Positions 6,962-16,288 of a DNA stretch of 20,758 nt are shown one piece after another (position 1 is the first letter of the stretch; every line of letters starts with the position of its first letter). The position numbers and the translations under genes were made by a program. A model generated the notes under the pieces. It did not search any database. It was not told where the DNA came from and saw only the letters and a program-made list of their open reading frames with translations. The stretch is from Flavobacteriaceae bacterium (GTDB taxonomy: Bacteria; Bacteroidota; Bacteroidia; Flavobacteriales; Flavobacteriaceae): positions 1 to 20,758 of the forward strand of contig CANKLK010000022.1 in the NCBI GenBank assembly GCA_947482805.1, given 5' to 3'.

Positions 6962-7897
6962 TTGTCCTTGAAAATATTCAATTCCATAAAATCATTCAAT
7001 GCCACTAAACCAACAATTGTAACTATTGGTACTTTTGATGGAGTACATCTTGGGCATCAAAAAATAGTGGCGCAAATTACCAAAAATGCTCACGCTTTGA
7101 ATTGTGAAAGCTTGGTACTTACTTTTTTCCCGCATCCTAGAATGGTGCTTCAGGAAAGCACCGAGATGAAACAACTCAATACCTTAAATGAAAAAATAGC
7201 GCTCTTGGATAATTTAGGAATTGACAATCTGGTAGTGCATCCTTTTGACAAAGAATTTTCAAGGCTAACCGCTGAAGAATTTGTCAAAAAAGTTTTGGTT
7301 GATGTATTTAAAATCAAAAAGATAATTATTGGTCACGATCATCGTTTTGGCAGAAATAGAACTGCTACTATTGATGATTTAATAAATTTTGGGGAAACCT
7401 ATGGTTTTGAAGTGGAACAAATTTCAGCAGAAGAAATCAATGAAGTTTCTATTAGTTCTACCAAAATAAGAAATGCTCTTTTAGAAGGTAATATTGAATT
7501 GGCAGCCAACTATTTAGGATATGATTATTCATTAACGGGAATAATTTTTAAAGGCAAGCAACTTGGCAGAACAATTGGTTATCCTACTGCAAATATTACA
7601 ATAGAAGAAGATTATAAACTCATTCCAAACAATGGTGTTTACATTGCCAAAAGTGTGTTGAACGGCAAAACTGTTTTTGGCATGATGAATATTGGAACCC
7701 GACCAACAGTAGATGGAACAAAACAAACTATTGAGATTAATTTTTTTGATTTCAAACAAGATTTATATGGACAAAAAATTACGATCTCTCTTTTACACCG
7801 AATGCGCTCAGAACAAAAATTTGAATCAATAGACGCGTTAAAAAACCAGTTGGGTAAAGATAAAAAAACTGCTCTTTCTTTTATAGAAAATTTATAA
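6962..7897 (+). CDS. ribF: Bifunctional riboflavin kinase/FAD synthetase
   Basis: RibF phosphorylates riboflavin to FMN and adenylates FMN to FAD in the cytosol. The 311 residues match the normal length. The N-terminal nucleotidyltransferase domain shows GTFDGVHLGH (residues 23-32) with the HxGH site, then GHDHRFGRNR and ISSTKIRNAL. The C-terminal flavokinase domain shows GRTIGYPTANI, NGVYIAKS and MMNIGTRPTVDG. No in-frame ATG lies before the GTFDG motif, so the start must be non-ATG: TTG at 6962 (MSLKIFNS) or TTG at 6968 (MKIFNSIKSF, closer to what I recall of flavobacterial relatives). bioB follows on the same strand with its own promoter box, and no terminator is seen after ribF. Confidence 0.95.
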   Translation: MSLKIFNSIKSFNATKPTIVTIGTFDGVHLGHQKIVAQITKNAHALNCESLVLTFFPHPRMVLQESTEMKQLNTLNEKIALLDNLGIDNLVVHPFDKEFSRLTAEEFVKKVLVDVFKIKKIIIGHDHRFGRNRTATIDDLINFGETYGFEVEQISAEEINEVSISSTKIRNALLEGNIELAANYLGYDYSLTGIIFKGKQLGRTIGYPTANITIEEDYKLIPNNGVYIAKSVLNGKTVFGMMNIGTRPTVDGTKQTIEINFFDFKQDLYGQKITISLLHRMRSEQKFESIDALKNQLGKDKKTALSFIENL

Positions 7898-7975
7898 CTA
7901 TCATTCTTTAGTTTGGTTTTAAACTCTATATCCACAACATTTGTTAGCAACAACAACCTAAAATCCAACTCAAAA

Positions 7976-8006
7976 TTGTAACTTCCATACAATTTAACTA
8001 CTTTTG
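7976..8006 (+). promoter_or_regulatory. Bacteroidota-type promoter for bioB
   Basis: TACTTTTG (7999-8006) is an exact TAnnTTTG box, and TTG (7976-7978) lies 20 bases upstream. Transcription should start near 8012, which rules out the in-frame TTG/ATG codons at 8004-8009 as translation starts and points to the ATG at 8028. Confidence 0.7.
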
Positions 8007-8027
8007 ATGCACTATAAAATTGCACTT

Positions 8028-9113
8028 ATGAGCATCACAAAACACAATTGGACTACCGAAGAAATCATTGCTATTTATAACAAACCTTTGATGGATTTGC
8101 TGTACGAAGCAGCAACAATCCACAGAGAACAGCACGATCCAAATGTTGTTCAGGTTTCCACTTTATTATCTATTAAAACCGGTGGCTGTCCTGAAGATTG
8201 TGGTTATTGCCCTCAAGCTGCTCGTTATCATACTGATATAGAAGGCAACGATTTAATGTCGGTAAGCCAGGTAAAAGCGCAAGCTTTGCGTGCCAAATCG
8301 AACGGTTCTTCTCGTGTTTGTATGGGTGCTGCATGGCGTAATGTAAAAGACGGCGAAGAATTTGACCAAGTTTTAGAAATGGTAAGAACTATTAACAAAC
8401 TTGATATGGAAGTTTGTTGCACTTTGGGAATGATAACTGAAAATCAGGCCCAGCGACTTGCCGAAGCAGGTTTATATGCTTATAATCACAATTTAGACAC
8501 CTCTGAAGATTATTATAAAGAAGTAATTTCTACCCGAGGTTTCGAAGACCGTTTAGAAACTATCGAAAATGTCCGCAAAACAAATGTTACTGTTTGTAGC
8601 GGTGGGATTATTGGTATGGGAGAAAGTATTGAAGACAGAGCTGGAATGCTGGTAGCGCTTTCCACTTTAAATCCACAACCGGAATCGGTGCCTATAAATG
8701 CTCTAGTGGCTGTTGAAGGAACTCCAATGGAAAACGAAAAACCAGTCGAGATATGGGAAATGATACGAATGGTCGCTACTACCCGAATTGTAATGCCAGA
8801 AACTCAAGTACGCCTTTCTGCAGGAAGAACTGAAATGTCACGCGAAGGACAAGCCATGTGTTTCTTTGCTGGAGCGAATTCAATTTTTGCCGGTGATAAA
8901 TTATTAACTACACCAAATCCGGATGTGAATGAAGACATGAAGATGTTTGAAACACTTGGATTGGTGGCACAAAAACCATTTATCAAAGTAATGCAGCCTA
9001 CCACAGTTGAAGCTGCAGACTCACAATATCAAGCTTTAGGAGAAAAACCAAAATGGACTCGCCCTGGGCATACTATTGAAAGAAACTTAGAAGCATCAAC
9101 AAAAGGAAAGTAA
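8028..9113 (+). CDS. bioB: Biotin synthase
   Basis: BioB is a radical SAM enzyme that inserts sulfur into dethiobiotin, the last step of biotin synthesis. From the ATG at 8028 the protein is 361 residues. The radical SAM cluster motif is GGCPEDCGYCPQA with Cys54, Cys58 and Cys61. Other family markers are CMGAAWR, YNHNLDTS, CSGGIIGMGE, AGRTEM (Arg near the auxiliary cluster) and GANSIFAGDKLLTT. The reading frame stays open upstream to 8004, but those codons overlap the -7 promoter box. The gene is on the opposite strand from, and about 9 kb from, bioA/bioD, with its own promoter and a strong terminator. No convincing BirA operator was recognised. Confidence 0.97.
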   Translation: MSITKHNWTTEEIIAIYNKPLMDLLYEAATIHREQHDPNVVQVSTLLSIKTGGCPEDCGYCPQAARYHTDIEGNDLMSVSQVKAQALRAKSNGSSRVCMGAAWRNVKDGEEFDQVLEMVRTINKLDMEVCCTLGMITENQAQRLAEAGLYAYNHNLDTSEDYYKEVISTRGFEDRLETIENVRKTNVTVCSGGIIGMGESIEDRAGMLVALSTLNPQPESVPINALVAVEGTPMENEKPVEIWEMIRMVATTRIVMPETQVRLSAGRTEMSREGQAMCFFAGANSIFAGDKLLTTPNPDVNEDMKMFETLGLVAQKPFIKVMQPTTVEAADSQYQALGEKPKWTRPGHTIERNLEASTKGK

Positions 9114-9145
9114 TATTACCTATTCTTTTTTAGGATTAGAAATAA

Positions 9146-9183
9146 AAAAACCGGTCTCGTTATTAGTAACGAGACCGGTTTTT
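9146..9183. terminator. Strong bidirectional terminator between bioB and giant T9SS gene
   Basis: A perfect 17-base-pair stem (9146-9162 with 9167-9183) has the loop ttag. The core is CCGGTCTCGTTA/TAACGAGACCGG, flanked by an A-run on the left and a T-run on the right, so it can stop both converging transcripts. Confidence 0.95.
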
Positions 9184-9193
9184 ATTATTTGTT

Positions 9194-9211
9194 CCGTGCC
9201 GACAGGCAGGT
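9194..9211. repeat. Short palindromic repeat remnant
   Basis: CCGTGCCGACAGGCAGG contains the small palindrome TGCC-gaca-GGCA and is GC-rich against an AT-rich background. It resembles, from memory, a CTGCC/GGCAG motif scattered in flavobacterial intergenic DNA. It sits between the terminator and the end of the giant gene. Confidence 0.35.
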
Positions 9212-9226
9212 TTATTCTATGTTCTA

Positions 9227-12200
9227 TTACAATATAATTTTCCTTGAAATAGTCATTCCATTTTCCAACTTAATTTTCACAATTAATGTTTGTTGGCTCA
9301 ACGAAATATTAGATGTTACAAAATTAATATTGTTTATTTCTTTTGCAAAGAACAATTGTCTGCCTAATACATCATATATAGTTACTTCTTGTATGTTTTC
9401 AATAGAAGACTTAATCGTTAATTCACCTTGATTACCCACAACAATAACACTATTTTCGATATTGCCAAAATCAGGATTCCCAAGAGCGGTGTTTGTATAG
9501 CGCAATACAAATCGATCATTAAATTTCCCTGCAACCGAAGAAAAGCTGTATGGACTTTGTCTTAAATCGTAAATGATGTTTAGTTCCTTATCTTCTAGGT
9601 AAATTGGTTGTTCATGTTCAAACAAGCCATCAACTGCGGCAATAGCAATTTTATAATCTCCCGCTGATAAAATATTAACTCCAATTGGAACCTGGTCGTT
9701 CTGGTCAAAAGGTATTGGTCTTCCTTGTATTATTAAAGTTTCATCTTCTGAAAGAGAGTAAATATTTTTCTCTTTAGCAATGTTTTTAAAAGCATCATAC
9801 ATTCTGTCTAAACCAATAGTTGCTTCAGCCACATATCCCACAACAGTTCGAACAGGAACATTATTAGAGTCAATTAAGTCCAACCATATTCGGTTCTTAT
9901 CCGCTGTTTCAGACTGCATTGTTCGGTAAAACTGACTATTATTATATGTTTTATTTCTCATACTGTTCTTAAAAGTTACGGTTTCAGTTCCTGTAATACC
10001 ATCATTCATTGACACAAAAAAGCCTTGGCCTGATGCTATATAACCGTTAAATCCAGATGGCCCGCTTGTTGTGGCGGTGCCATTGTGTGTAATGTAATCA
10101 TTAGCTGTATAATTGTATGTGAAGGAATCATAAAAAGGATTAGTAGTAGAAACTGGTGCGGTTCCATGTGTCCATAAGTAAACAAATCCTTGAATATTTG
10201 TATTGTACGTTAAAAAATCTAACGCTTTTATAGATGAAGGATATGGATTACCTACAAGATTCCAATTATCATCAAATTTAGTAACAGTAACAGAATTAGC
10301 TCCTGGATAATTTATTCCTTGATAAGAACCTCTTGTAATCGAGGGCGATACAATACCACTATTTACTTTACCTGTAAAGACGCTTGTGATACTAGTAGCA
10401 GCCATACCAAAAGAACTAGAACCTCTAACAATATATCCTGTAGCTGGAAGCATTGCAGCTGAAGCTGTTTGCCAGTTTCCGGAACTCGTAGGGCTATTAA
10501 TATTTGTTGCCAACGGATTCCATCTGTATTTAAATCCTGGAGATGGAGATGAATATAAATTGTCAATGGACTGTCCAAATACTGGCGATGACCAATAAAC
10601 ATAATCAAAACCACGTATACCGGAAGCTGTTCTATAAACTTGTGTATTTCCATTATTTGTTACTACTCCACTGTCATTCACCATAACCAATGACCCATTG
10701 TTTTGAACCAATAAATTTCCTCCAGAATTAACAGTTAAATCGTTTATTATTGAGACATACGTTCCTGATTTTATATCTAGAGTAAATCCATTATTCACTG
10801 TCACACTGCATGCTTCGAAACTTCCACTGACCGAAGTATCATAATTATTGTTTATAATTGCAACTCTACTAGTGCTAGGTGTACCATTTGACCACGTATT
10901 TCCAACTTGCCAAGTTGTACTTAGCACTGCACTAATCATTACAGCATTTGAGGCCGAATAACATGTTGCGCTATTTTCTCTTATCTGACAATAATATTGG
11001 TAGTCAGTTAAACTAGAGACATCTGAAATATTCAAAGTAGCACTTGTTGATCCCGTGTAAACACCTGTGTCTGTTATGGCGGTCCAAGAAACTGAATTCG
11101 GCGCAACAACATACCATTGATAAGCTAGCGAATTACCACCTGCGGATCCTTCAGTTCCAGCAACAGTAATCGAAGTAGCTAAACAACTTGGTGTAAAACT
11201 AGGATTGACCGTTACGGTTGGGGGAGTTCCTGCCAGAAAATTATAAACTCCTATATCAGAGTAGTCATTAGTTGAGCATGAAGCTGAACCTGTTCCTAAC
11301 CAGTCTGTAATATTCCAATCAGCACTATCAAAGGCAAATTTTGGAACAATGGCTGTGTTTTTTCTCTTAAAATCGACTCCTCGATCTCCTATTCCTAAAC
11401 TACTCGCCCATGTTGCATTAGTAAACACACCAAAAGAATCTATCATACTTGAAGTACTAATCTTATATAATCCAATATAATCATTTCCTCCCGAACTAAA
11501 ATTTATACCTGAAATACCTGTCTGTAAATTAGCTAATGTTCCATCGCCACCTGGTATTGAGCAAGAAAAACCGCTTAAAGATGAGCTAACAACATAAGTT
11601 GATAAATTTGCTAAGGTTCCGGATAGCGTCTGTGTACTATATGAGGTAGCACTACCATTAGCAAAAAACTGTAAACTATAATTCGATAAATTAATAGGCG
11701 CACCTGTTCCATTATAAATTTCAATATAAGTTAATCCCCCATAAGTTGCATCTGTAACCTCACTAATAAATAAATCCGAAACTGTTGATCCGCCCTGACA
11801 TGAAGTAGTAAGATTATTGATAACAGTAAATGTATTTGATCCTTGACAACCCAGAGAATTGGTTGTAACTAAAGTTCCTGATACAGCGCCTGATGGAACA
11901 ACGACGGTAACTTGAGAAGATGATATTGAAGCGACTGTTGCCGAAACACCATTAAAAGTAGCTGTAGCCCCAGTTAAATTATAGGGAGAAACTGCTGTGA
12001 CCGTCACTACAGTACCAACTGGTCCTGAAGTAGGAGTTATGGTATTAGATGTAGGTGCACAAGTACCATTTCCCTGTATTGTAAAGGTATATGGATTTTC
12101 TCCGCCTGTGAAGTCATTGCTAACAATAGAAACTGTAGATGTTAATGTTCCAAGACTAGTTGGATTAAATGAAATTGTAAAATCAACAAAACTAGCACCA

Positions 12201-15200
12201 CTTATAGTATAAGAAGCACTTGCTGTAACTGTAAAATCAGTACTATTAGATAAAGTAATACTAGTTACGGAGAGCGGTAAAACACTTAAATTTTCAATTC
12301 TAAATGTTTTAGTTTGAATTGATCCTACATTAGTAGAATCAAACAATGTATTGTCTAAAATTGAAGGTGTAACATCTCCTGATAAAATATTTGGGTTAGA
12401 TCCTACAACACCTTTGATATTTATTTCTGGATAAGCTGAACCTGCTGAGAAATCATTAGCAGCAGAAGGAAAAGTTGTTCCTGAAACTGTACAGGTATTA
12501 GAACCAATGCTGCTTCCCCCAATATCTATCCAGTTTGTGCCATCATGACGAGCTGGAAAACAATTTGCTTCTGTTCCTGTAATATCCCCAGAAGAAGCAT
12601 AGGTTCCTGCAAACGTATAATCGGTCGGGGTAACACCAGATGCTGAAACTTGCCAATATCTGGATAAGTAATGTGTTGCGCCTACATTACTAGGATGAAC
12701 GGCATCTATTACTCTAACTCCAACAGTTCCCGCATAGGATCCTCCTGTGAAAGTGATAGTGGCTGGTGTATAATCGGTAGTTCCGGAATTATCCCCTATA
12801 GGATAAGTATATGTACCTGCAGCACTTAATGTTCTTATCAACTGTCCGCCGGTATCATCTGCTATAACAAAACTAGCCGATCCCGGGGTTCCGCCAATAC
12901 TTGCTCCTAAAGCTAAAGTTAAATTGTTCGTGCCTAAATCTACATGACCATTGGTTAAAGCTAAACTGGTATTTATGGTTAAAGGCGTTCCCAACACACA
13001 ACCGACAACAGATGGTTGCCTGTTCATGGTAAATGTTCCCAGATTTTGAAAACCTGTAGTAAAACTTAATGTGCCTATACTACCAGATGCTGTTGTTCCT
13101 AATATTGTTAAGTTAGAAGTCGCACTTCCTTTGAATGTTCCAGTACCTGCAATAGTTCCAGTACTTGTTGGAGCCCCTATTGTTAAATTTCTCCCGTTGA
13201 TATCAATAACATCAGCACCACTAGCTCCAAAACTAATAACATTTGCTCCTGTAGGAGAAGAGGAAATTATGACATCACTTGCCAACTGAACTGTGGTACC
13301 TGCAGTTCCACCCGATGTCACTACAAACGGAATCGTTAGTGCCGTAGCAGAGGTTACAATTTGGGTTATTGGAACTATAGGTGAAGTAAAATTAACAAAC
13401 CAAATTGCTCTGTTATTCCCTGTAAAGGTTCCTGCCCCTGTATTGGTATAGTTTCCACCTACTTTTAAGTCATCTCCAAGAGTTCCAGAAGAACATAAGC
13501 TAATGTTACCCGCATTAGTCACATTGCCTTTAACACTTAATGCTCCGCCTGTAGTAATCGCTCCATAACTAAGAGATGAACCAGCATCAATAACCAAATC
13601 CCCATTGATTCCTTTAGGTCCGGTATTAGTAGCTCTGTAATAATTCAAAGTAGTGTTATTACTTACTTGAACATTGTGAGGATAACCTGGTGTTGTTCCA
13701 ATGGTAGCTATATCCGAAGTCCACTCTGCGTTGCGATTGTAATTACCCGTAGCATTATACTGCAATAGAGAACTAGCACCATATATAGGCGAATTGGTTA
13801 CAATTGCACCTCCTGAATTTATTTGCAAGGTACCATTAATAGTCGTTATCGAACTTCCTGGGTTAAAGGATTGACTTAATTTTACAATGGTATTTATATC
13901 AGTAGTTAAAGTAGGACTAACACCTCCTGCAGAAATGATTACCTGATTTGTTGTGATGGTAAAACTACCACCTGGAATTGTGCTTGTAATTTTTCTGGCA
14001 CCACTACTCCAACCTAAAATACCACCTCCGGAGAGGGTTAATGTCTGTCCGTTTAAATCTATAGTAGTAGTTGCATTGGCAGAATTCAATCCTAATCCAA
14101 CATTTGGTCCTAAAGAACCTATAATTGATATGTTAGTTCCTGTAGCAATTTTTAAATTGCCCGTTCCCTGAATAGTTAATGCAAAAAAAGTTTCTGTTCC
14201 TGTAGCCGAAACAGTAACCGTTTGTGTTATACTTGAACTAAAATAAACCGTTCTATTGTTATGAGTAAAAGTAGCTGTAGAAACTCTTGTCCAGTTGCCT
14301 GCTATGTATAAATCGGCGGCGGCATTTAAAGTAAAGTTACCAATATTAATATTTAAATCACCAGCCATACTTCTGTTAGTTGCGGGCATAGTAAGCGTTG
14401 TAGAGTTTTGTATTGTAACGTTTTGAGGAGTACCAAGACCTGCTGTAGGCGTTGCACTAGTTCCCGTCCATTCATTACCAACACTCGCCGAACCGCCTTG
14501 GTTATAAACCAATGTTGAACTACTTCCATAAATTGGTGCATTGGCAAACGAACCTCCAGTATTAATTTGGCAAGTGCCGCTCAAGGTTAAAGTAGTAGTC
14601 GTTAATGTAACTCCGGCTGCTGTGGCAAAAGTTCCGGCAACAATTCTGCTGGCAGCAGAAACAGAACTTATCGTCAATCCGCCTTGTAGAACATTTACAT
14701 TAAACGGATTGGAAGAAGCAGCCCATGATGAGTCAGTATCGCTAACAGTGTAACCACTGCTGTTATTATAATTTAAGGTGCTAGGAGCACCTCCATAAAA
14801 AAGACTATTACCCGTGACCGAACCTCCTGTATCTATCTGAAACGTTCCGTTAACGGTGGTAGTACCATTGTTATTATAAGCAAAAGCGCCTGTAGCTAAA
14901 GTACCACCAGAATTTACAGTAGTACTAGTACCTGCATTTCTAGTATTAATTGAGGCATTATCAATTGTTACTATATGTCCAGAAGCTATAATAGCATCCG
15001 TATTTGAGGCAGGTACAACACCACCAACCCAAGTTGAAGTAGCAGACCAATTTCCGGATTGTGCTGATGTTATTACTGACGGTGGACAAACTACCGCACC
15101 ACTAACTAACGCGGCAGAATAATTATACGCTAAATCTGTGTGAATAACGGCATATCGATAAGTGGTTCCTGCTACAACTGTGTTGTCAGTAAAAGAAGTA

Positions 15201-15997
15201 GCTGCAGCACTTACTGATGTGGAAATAACAGTCCAATCGGTGGAGACCGTACTCGGCCCATTAGCTCCTCCTGTAGTGGAATATACCCCTTGGTTATTCA
15301 TTACAGGAGTAGTTGGCGTACCAACTGCAGTTCTCAGAATAATTGTATTCTGTATTCCAGTAGCAGTATCTGACCCATTGGTCCAAGAAAAATTGACAGA
15401 ACTGGCTAATGTAGCCCCTGTGGTAAATAACGTTGGAGCAACAGGTGCTGTTAAGTCAGGTGTTGCTGAAGCTGAGGTATAAATTATGATGTCATCCCAA
15501 TAAAGAGTGGTTGCTACATTGTTTGTTGCCGTTCTTGTAGTGACACCTCTAACTAAAAAGTCTCTTGGGCCACCATTATTATTTTGTCCTGACGAAACTG
15601 TCAACCGCGATAAAATATTATTTAAAGCACCCGCTGCAGTTACGGCGCTACCTACATTAATTCCATTTAAATTTCCGCGCATTTGTGCTCTGGAATTTGC
15701 ATCAGATCCTCTAACCCAGCCAATCGCATGACCATACCAAGTATCGGGAACACTTATGATAGTAGCATTTATGTTATCCTGACCAGCTGCATTAGAACTA
15801 GTAGTTACTGCCAATGCATAAGTTCCTGTTCTAGCATTGGTAGTTGTAACTGTAGATGTTCCAGACACTAAAGGCGCCGCCCAGTCCGTAACAGCATTAA
15901 TAACACCATTCTCAAAACCTCCATTAGCTGGGCTTTGAGCAAATATAGAAGCAGAAAAAAGAAGTACAAAAGTGAGTAGTAATTTTATAATTTTCAT
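9227..15997 (-). CDS. Giant secreted multidomain T9SS protein (about 2256 residues)
   Basis: The function is not known; the architecture suggests a surface or secreted adhesion-like protein. I chose the ATG at 15997 because it places a signal peptide (KLLLTFVLLFSASIFAQ) at the N-terminus; the frame is open to 16036. Approximate order: N-terminal beta domain (20-185) and Fn3-like segment (190-305); long Thr/Ser/Gly/Asn-rich beta-helix-like region (309-1190), starting QSGNWSATSTWVGG, with repeated modules; choice-of-anchor/ASH-like domain (about 1195-1310); IPT/TIG domain (about 1312-1391); lamin-tail-like domain (about 1406-1520); Ig-like domain (about 1590-1687); second WQVGNTWSNGTPS segment (about 1692 on), then YWSSPVFGQS. 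The C-terminal T9SS domain (about 2160-2256; FNDRFVLRYTN, VTIYDVLGRQ, SRKIIL) resembles the ChiA-like type C signal rather than type A. No catalytic motif was recognised. Confidence 0.88.
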   Translation of the reverse strand: MKIIKLLLTFVLLFSASIFAQSPANGGFENGVINAVTDWAAPLVSGTSTVTTTNARTGTYALAVTTSSNAAGQDNINATIISVPDTWYGHAIGWVRGSDANSRAQMRGNLNGINVGSAVTAAGALNNILSRLTVSSGQNNNGGPRDFLVRGVTTRTATNNVATTLYWDDIIIYTSASATPDLTAPVAPTLFTTGATLASSVNFSWTNGSDTATGIQNTIILRTAVGTPTTPVMNNQGVYSTTGGANGPSTVSTDWTVISTSVSAAATSFTDNTVVAGTTYRYAVIHTDLAYNYSAALVSGAVVCPPSVITSAQSGNWSATSTWVGGVVPASNTDAIIASGHIVTIDNASINTRNAGTSTTVNSGGTLATGAFAYNNNGTTTVNGTFQIDTGGSVTGNSLFYGGAPSTLNYNNSSGYTVSDTDSSWAASSNPFNVNVLQGGLTISSVSAASRIVAGTFATAAGVTLTTTTLTLSGTCQINTGGSFANAPIYGSSSTLVYNQGGSASVGNEWTGTSATPTAGLGTPQNVTIQNSTTLTMPATNRSMAGDLNINIGNFTLNAAADLYIAGNWTRVSTATFTHNNRTVYFSSSITQTVTVSATGTETFFALTIQGTGNLKIATGTNISIIGSLGPNVGLGLNSANATTTIDLNGQTLTLSGGGILGWSSGARKITSTIPGGSFTITTNQVIISAGGVSPTLTTDINTIVKLSQSFNPGSSITTINGTLQINSGGAIVTNSPIYGASSLLQYNATGNYNRNAEWTSDIATIGTTPGYPHNVQVSNNTTLNYYRATNTGPKGINGDLVIDAGSSLSYGAITTGGALSVKGNVTNAGNISLCSSGTLGDDLKVGGNYTNTGAGTFTGNNRAIWFVNFTSPIVPITQIVTSATALTIPFVVTSGGTAGTTVQLASDVIISSSPTGANVISFGASGADVIDINGRNLTIGAPTSTGTIAGTGTFKGSATSNLTILGTTASGSIGTLSFTTGFQNLGTFTMNRQPSVVGCVLGTPLTINTSLALTNGHVDLGTNNLTLALGASIGGTPGSASFVIADDTGGQLIRTLSAAGTYTYPIGDNSGTTDYTPATITFTGGSYAGTVGVRVIDAVHPSNVGATHYLSRYWQVSASGVTPTDYTFAGTYASSGDITGTEANCFPARHDGTNWIDIGGSSIGSNTCTVSGTTFPSAANDFSAGSAYPEINIKGVVGSNPNILSGDVTPSILDNTLFDSTNVGSIQTKTFRIENLSVLPLSVTSITLSNSTDFTVTASASYTISGASFVDFTISFNPTSLGTLTSTVSIVSNDFTGGENPYTFTIQGNGTCAPTSNTITPTSGPVGTVVTVTAVSPYNLTGATATFNGVSATVASISSSQVTVVVPSGAVSGTLVTTNSLGCQGSNTFTVINNLTTSCQGGSTVSDLFISEVTDATYGGLTYIEIYNGTGAPINLSNYSLQFFANGSATSYSTQTLSGTLANLSTYVVSSSLSGFSCSIPGGDGTLANLQTGISGINFSSGGNDYIGLYKISTSSMIDSFGVFTNATWASSLGIGDRGVDFKRKNTAIVPKFAFDSADWNITDWLGTGSASCSTNDYSDIGVYNFLAGTPPTVTVNPSFTPSCLATSITVAGTEGSAGGNSLAYQWYVVAPNSVSWTAITDTGVYTGSTSATLNISDVSSLTDYQYYCQIRENSATCYSASNAVMISAVLSTTWQVGNTWSNGTPSTSRVAIINNNYDTSVSGSFEACSVTVNNGFTLDIKSGTYVSIINDLTVNSGGNLLVQNNGSLVMVNDSGVVTNNGNTQVYRTASGIRGFDYVYWSSPVFGQSIDNLYSSPSPGFKYRWNPLATNINSPTSSGNWQTASAAMLPATGYIVRGSSSFGMAATSITSVFTGKVNSGIVSPSITRGSYQGINYPGANSVTVTKFDDNWNLVGNPYPSSIKALDFLTYNTNIQGFVYLWTHGTAPVSTTNPFYDSFTYNYTANDYITHNGTATTSGPSGFNGYIASGQGFFVSMNDGITGTETVTFKNSMRNKTYNNSQFYRTMQSETADKNRIWLDLIDSNNVPVRTVVGYVAEATIGLDRMYDAFKNIAKEKNIYSLSEDETLIIQGRPIPFDQNDQVPIGVNILSAGDYKIAIAAVDGLFEHEQPIYLEDKELNIIYDLRQSPYSFSSVAGKFNDRFVLRYTNTALGNPDFGNIENSVIVVGNQGELTIKSSIENIQEVTIYDVLGRQLFFAKEINNINFVTSNISLSQQTLIVKIKLENGMTISRKIIL
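13380..14860 (-). repeat. Repeated beta modules inside the giant T9SS protein
   Basis: Three diverged copies of one protein module are readable. Each begins GTxQIxxGG, continues with (P)xYGxxSxLxYN, then a Trp-containing segment (SSW, NEW or AEW), then NV and a strand TTL or similar. Copies start at about residues 386, 476 and 723 (near 14840, 14570 and 13828). The last two also share an R(x)nGDL(N/V)I segment and a later GNWT/GNYT plus NNR(T/A)(V/I)(Y/W)F segment. Copy lengths differ, so these are old duplications rather than a tandem array. Confidence 0.6.
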
Positions 15998-16074
15998 ATA
16001 ATTAAATATCTTTTCATTGTATAACAAAACAAGCACTAAAAGGCAAAGACATATAATCGGTAGAATGGGGATTA

Positions 16075-16104
16075 CAAATTTATGTTTAAATAACTAAATT
16101 ACAA
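16075..16104 (-). promoter_or_regulatory. Bacteroidota-type promoter for giant T9SS gene
   Basis: On the minus strand TAAATTTG (16082-16075) matches TAnnTTTG, and TTG (16104-16102) lies 19 bases upstream as the -33 element. The leader before the ATG at 15997 would be about 70 bases. The rest of the 15998-16288 divergent gap is AT-rich with nothing else recognised apart from the recX box. Confidence 0.65.
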
Positions 16105-16255
16105 TGGGTTTAGATTAATAAAATGTTATAAATCTTAGATTTGATTTTTATTTAACACGAATAACGCAACTCTAACGTTGTAGTTTTGATTTTTCTTAAA
16201 GGAAGACGAAATTTTATAAATTAAATCTTAAATTTTTTAGCACTATTTTATTAGT

Positions 16256-16263
16256 TACTTTTG
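16256..16263 (+). promoter_or_regulatory. -7 promoter box for recX
   Basis: TACTTTTG is an exact TAnnTTTG match, 25 bases before the recX ATG. No clear TTG is found at the -33 position. Confidence 0.5.
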
Positions 16264-16288
16264 TTAGTATTGGTCACAACATAACAAC

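Noticed and set aside
7941..7953. TTGTT-agc-AACAA palindrome before bioB as a BirA operator
   Set aside because: The arms are only 5 bases and do not match the known long, spaced BirA site. It lies about 45 bases before the -7 box and no second copy was found near bioD.
8004..8027. Longer bioB start
   Set aside because: The TTG/ATG codons here overlap the TACTTTTG promoter box and would lie upstream of the predicted transcript start.
9227..15997. Many plus-strand and minus-strand open frames inside the giant gene
   Set aside because: They lack family motifs and overlap a clearly coding frame with signal peptide, domains and sorting signal. Their repetitive Val/Pro-rich or Leu-rich composition is an antisense echo of Thr/Gly/Asn-rich coding.
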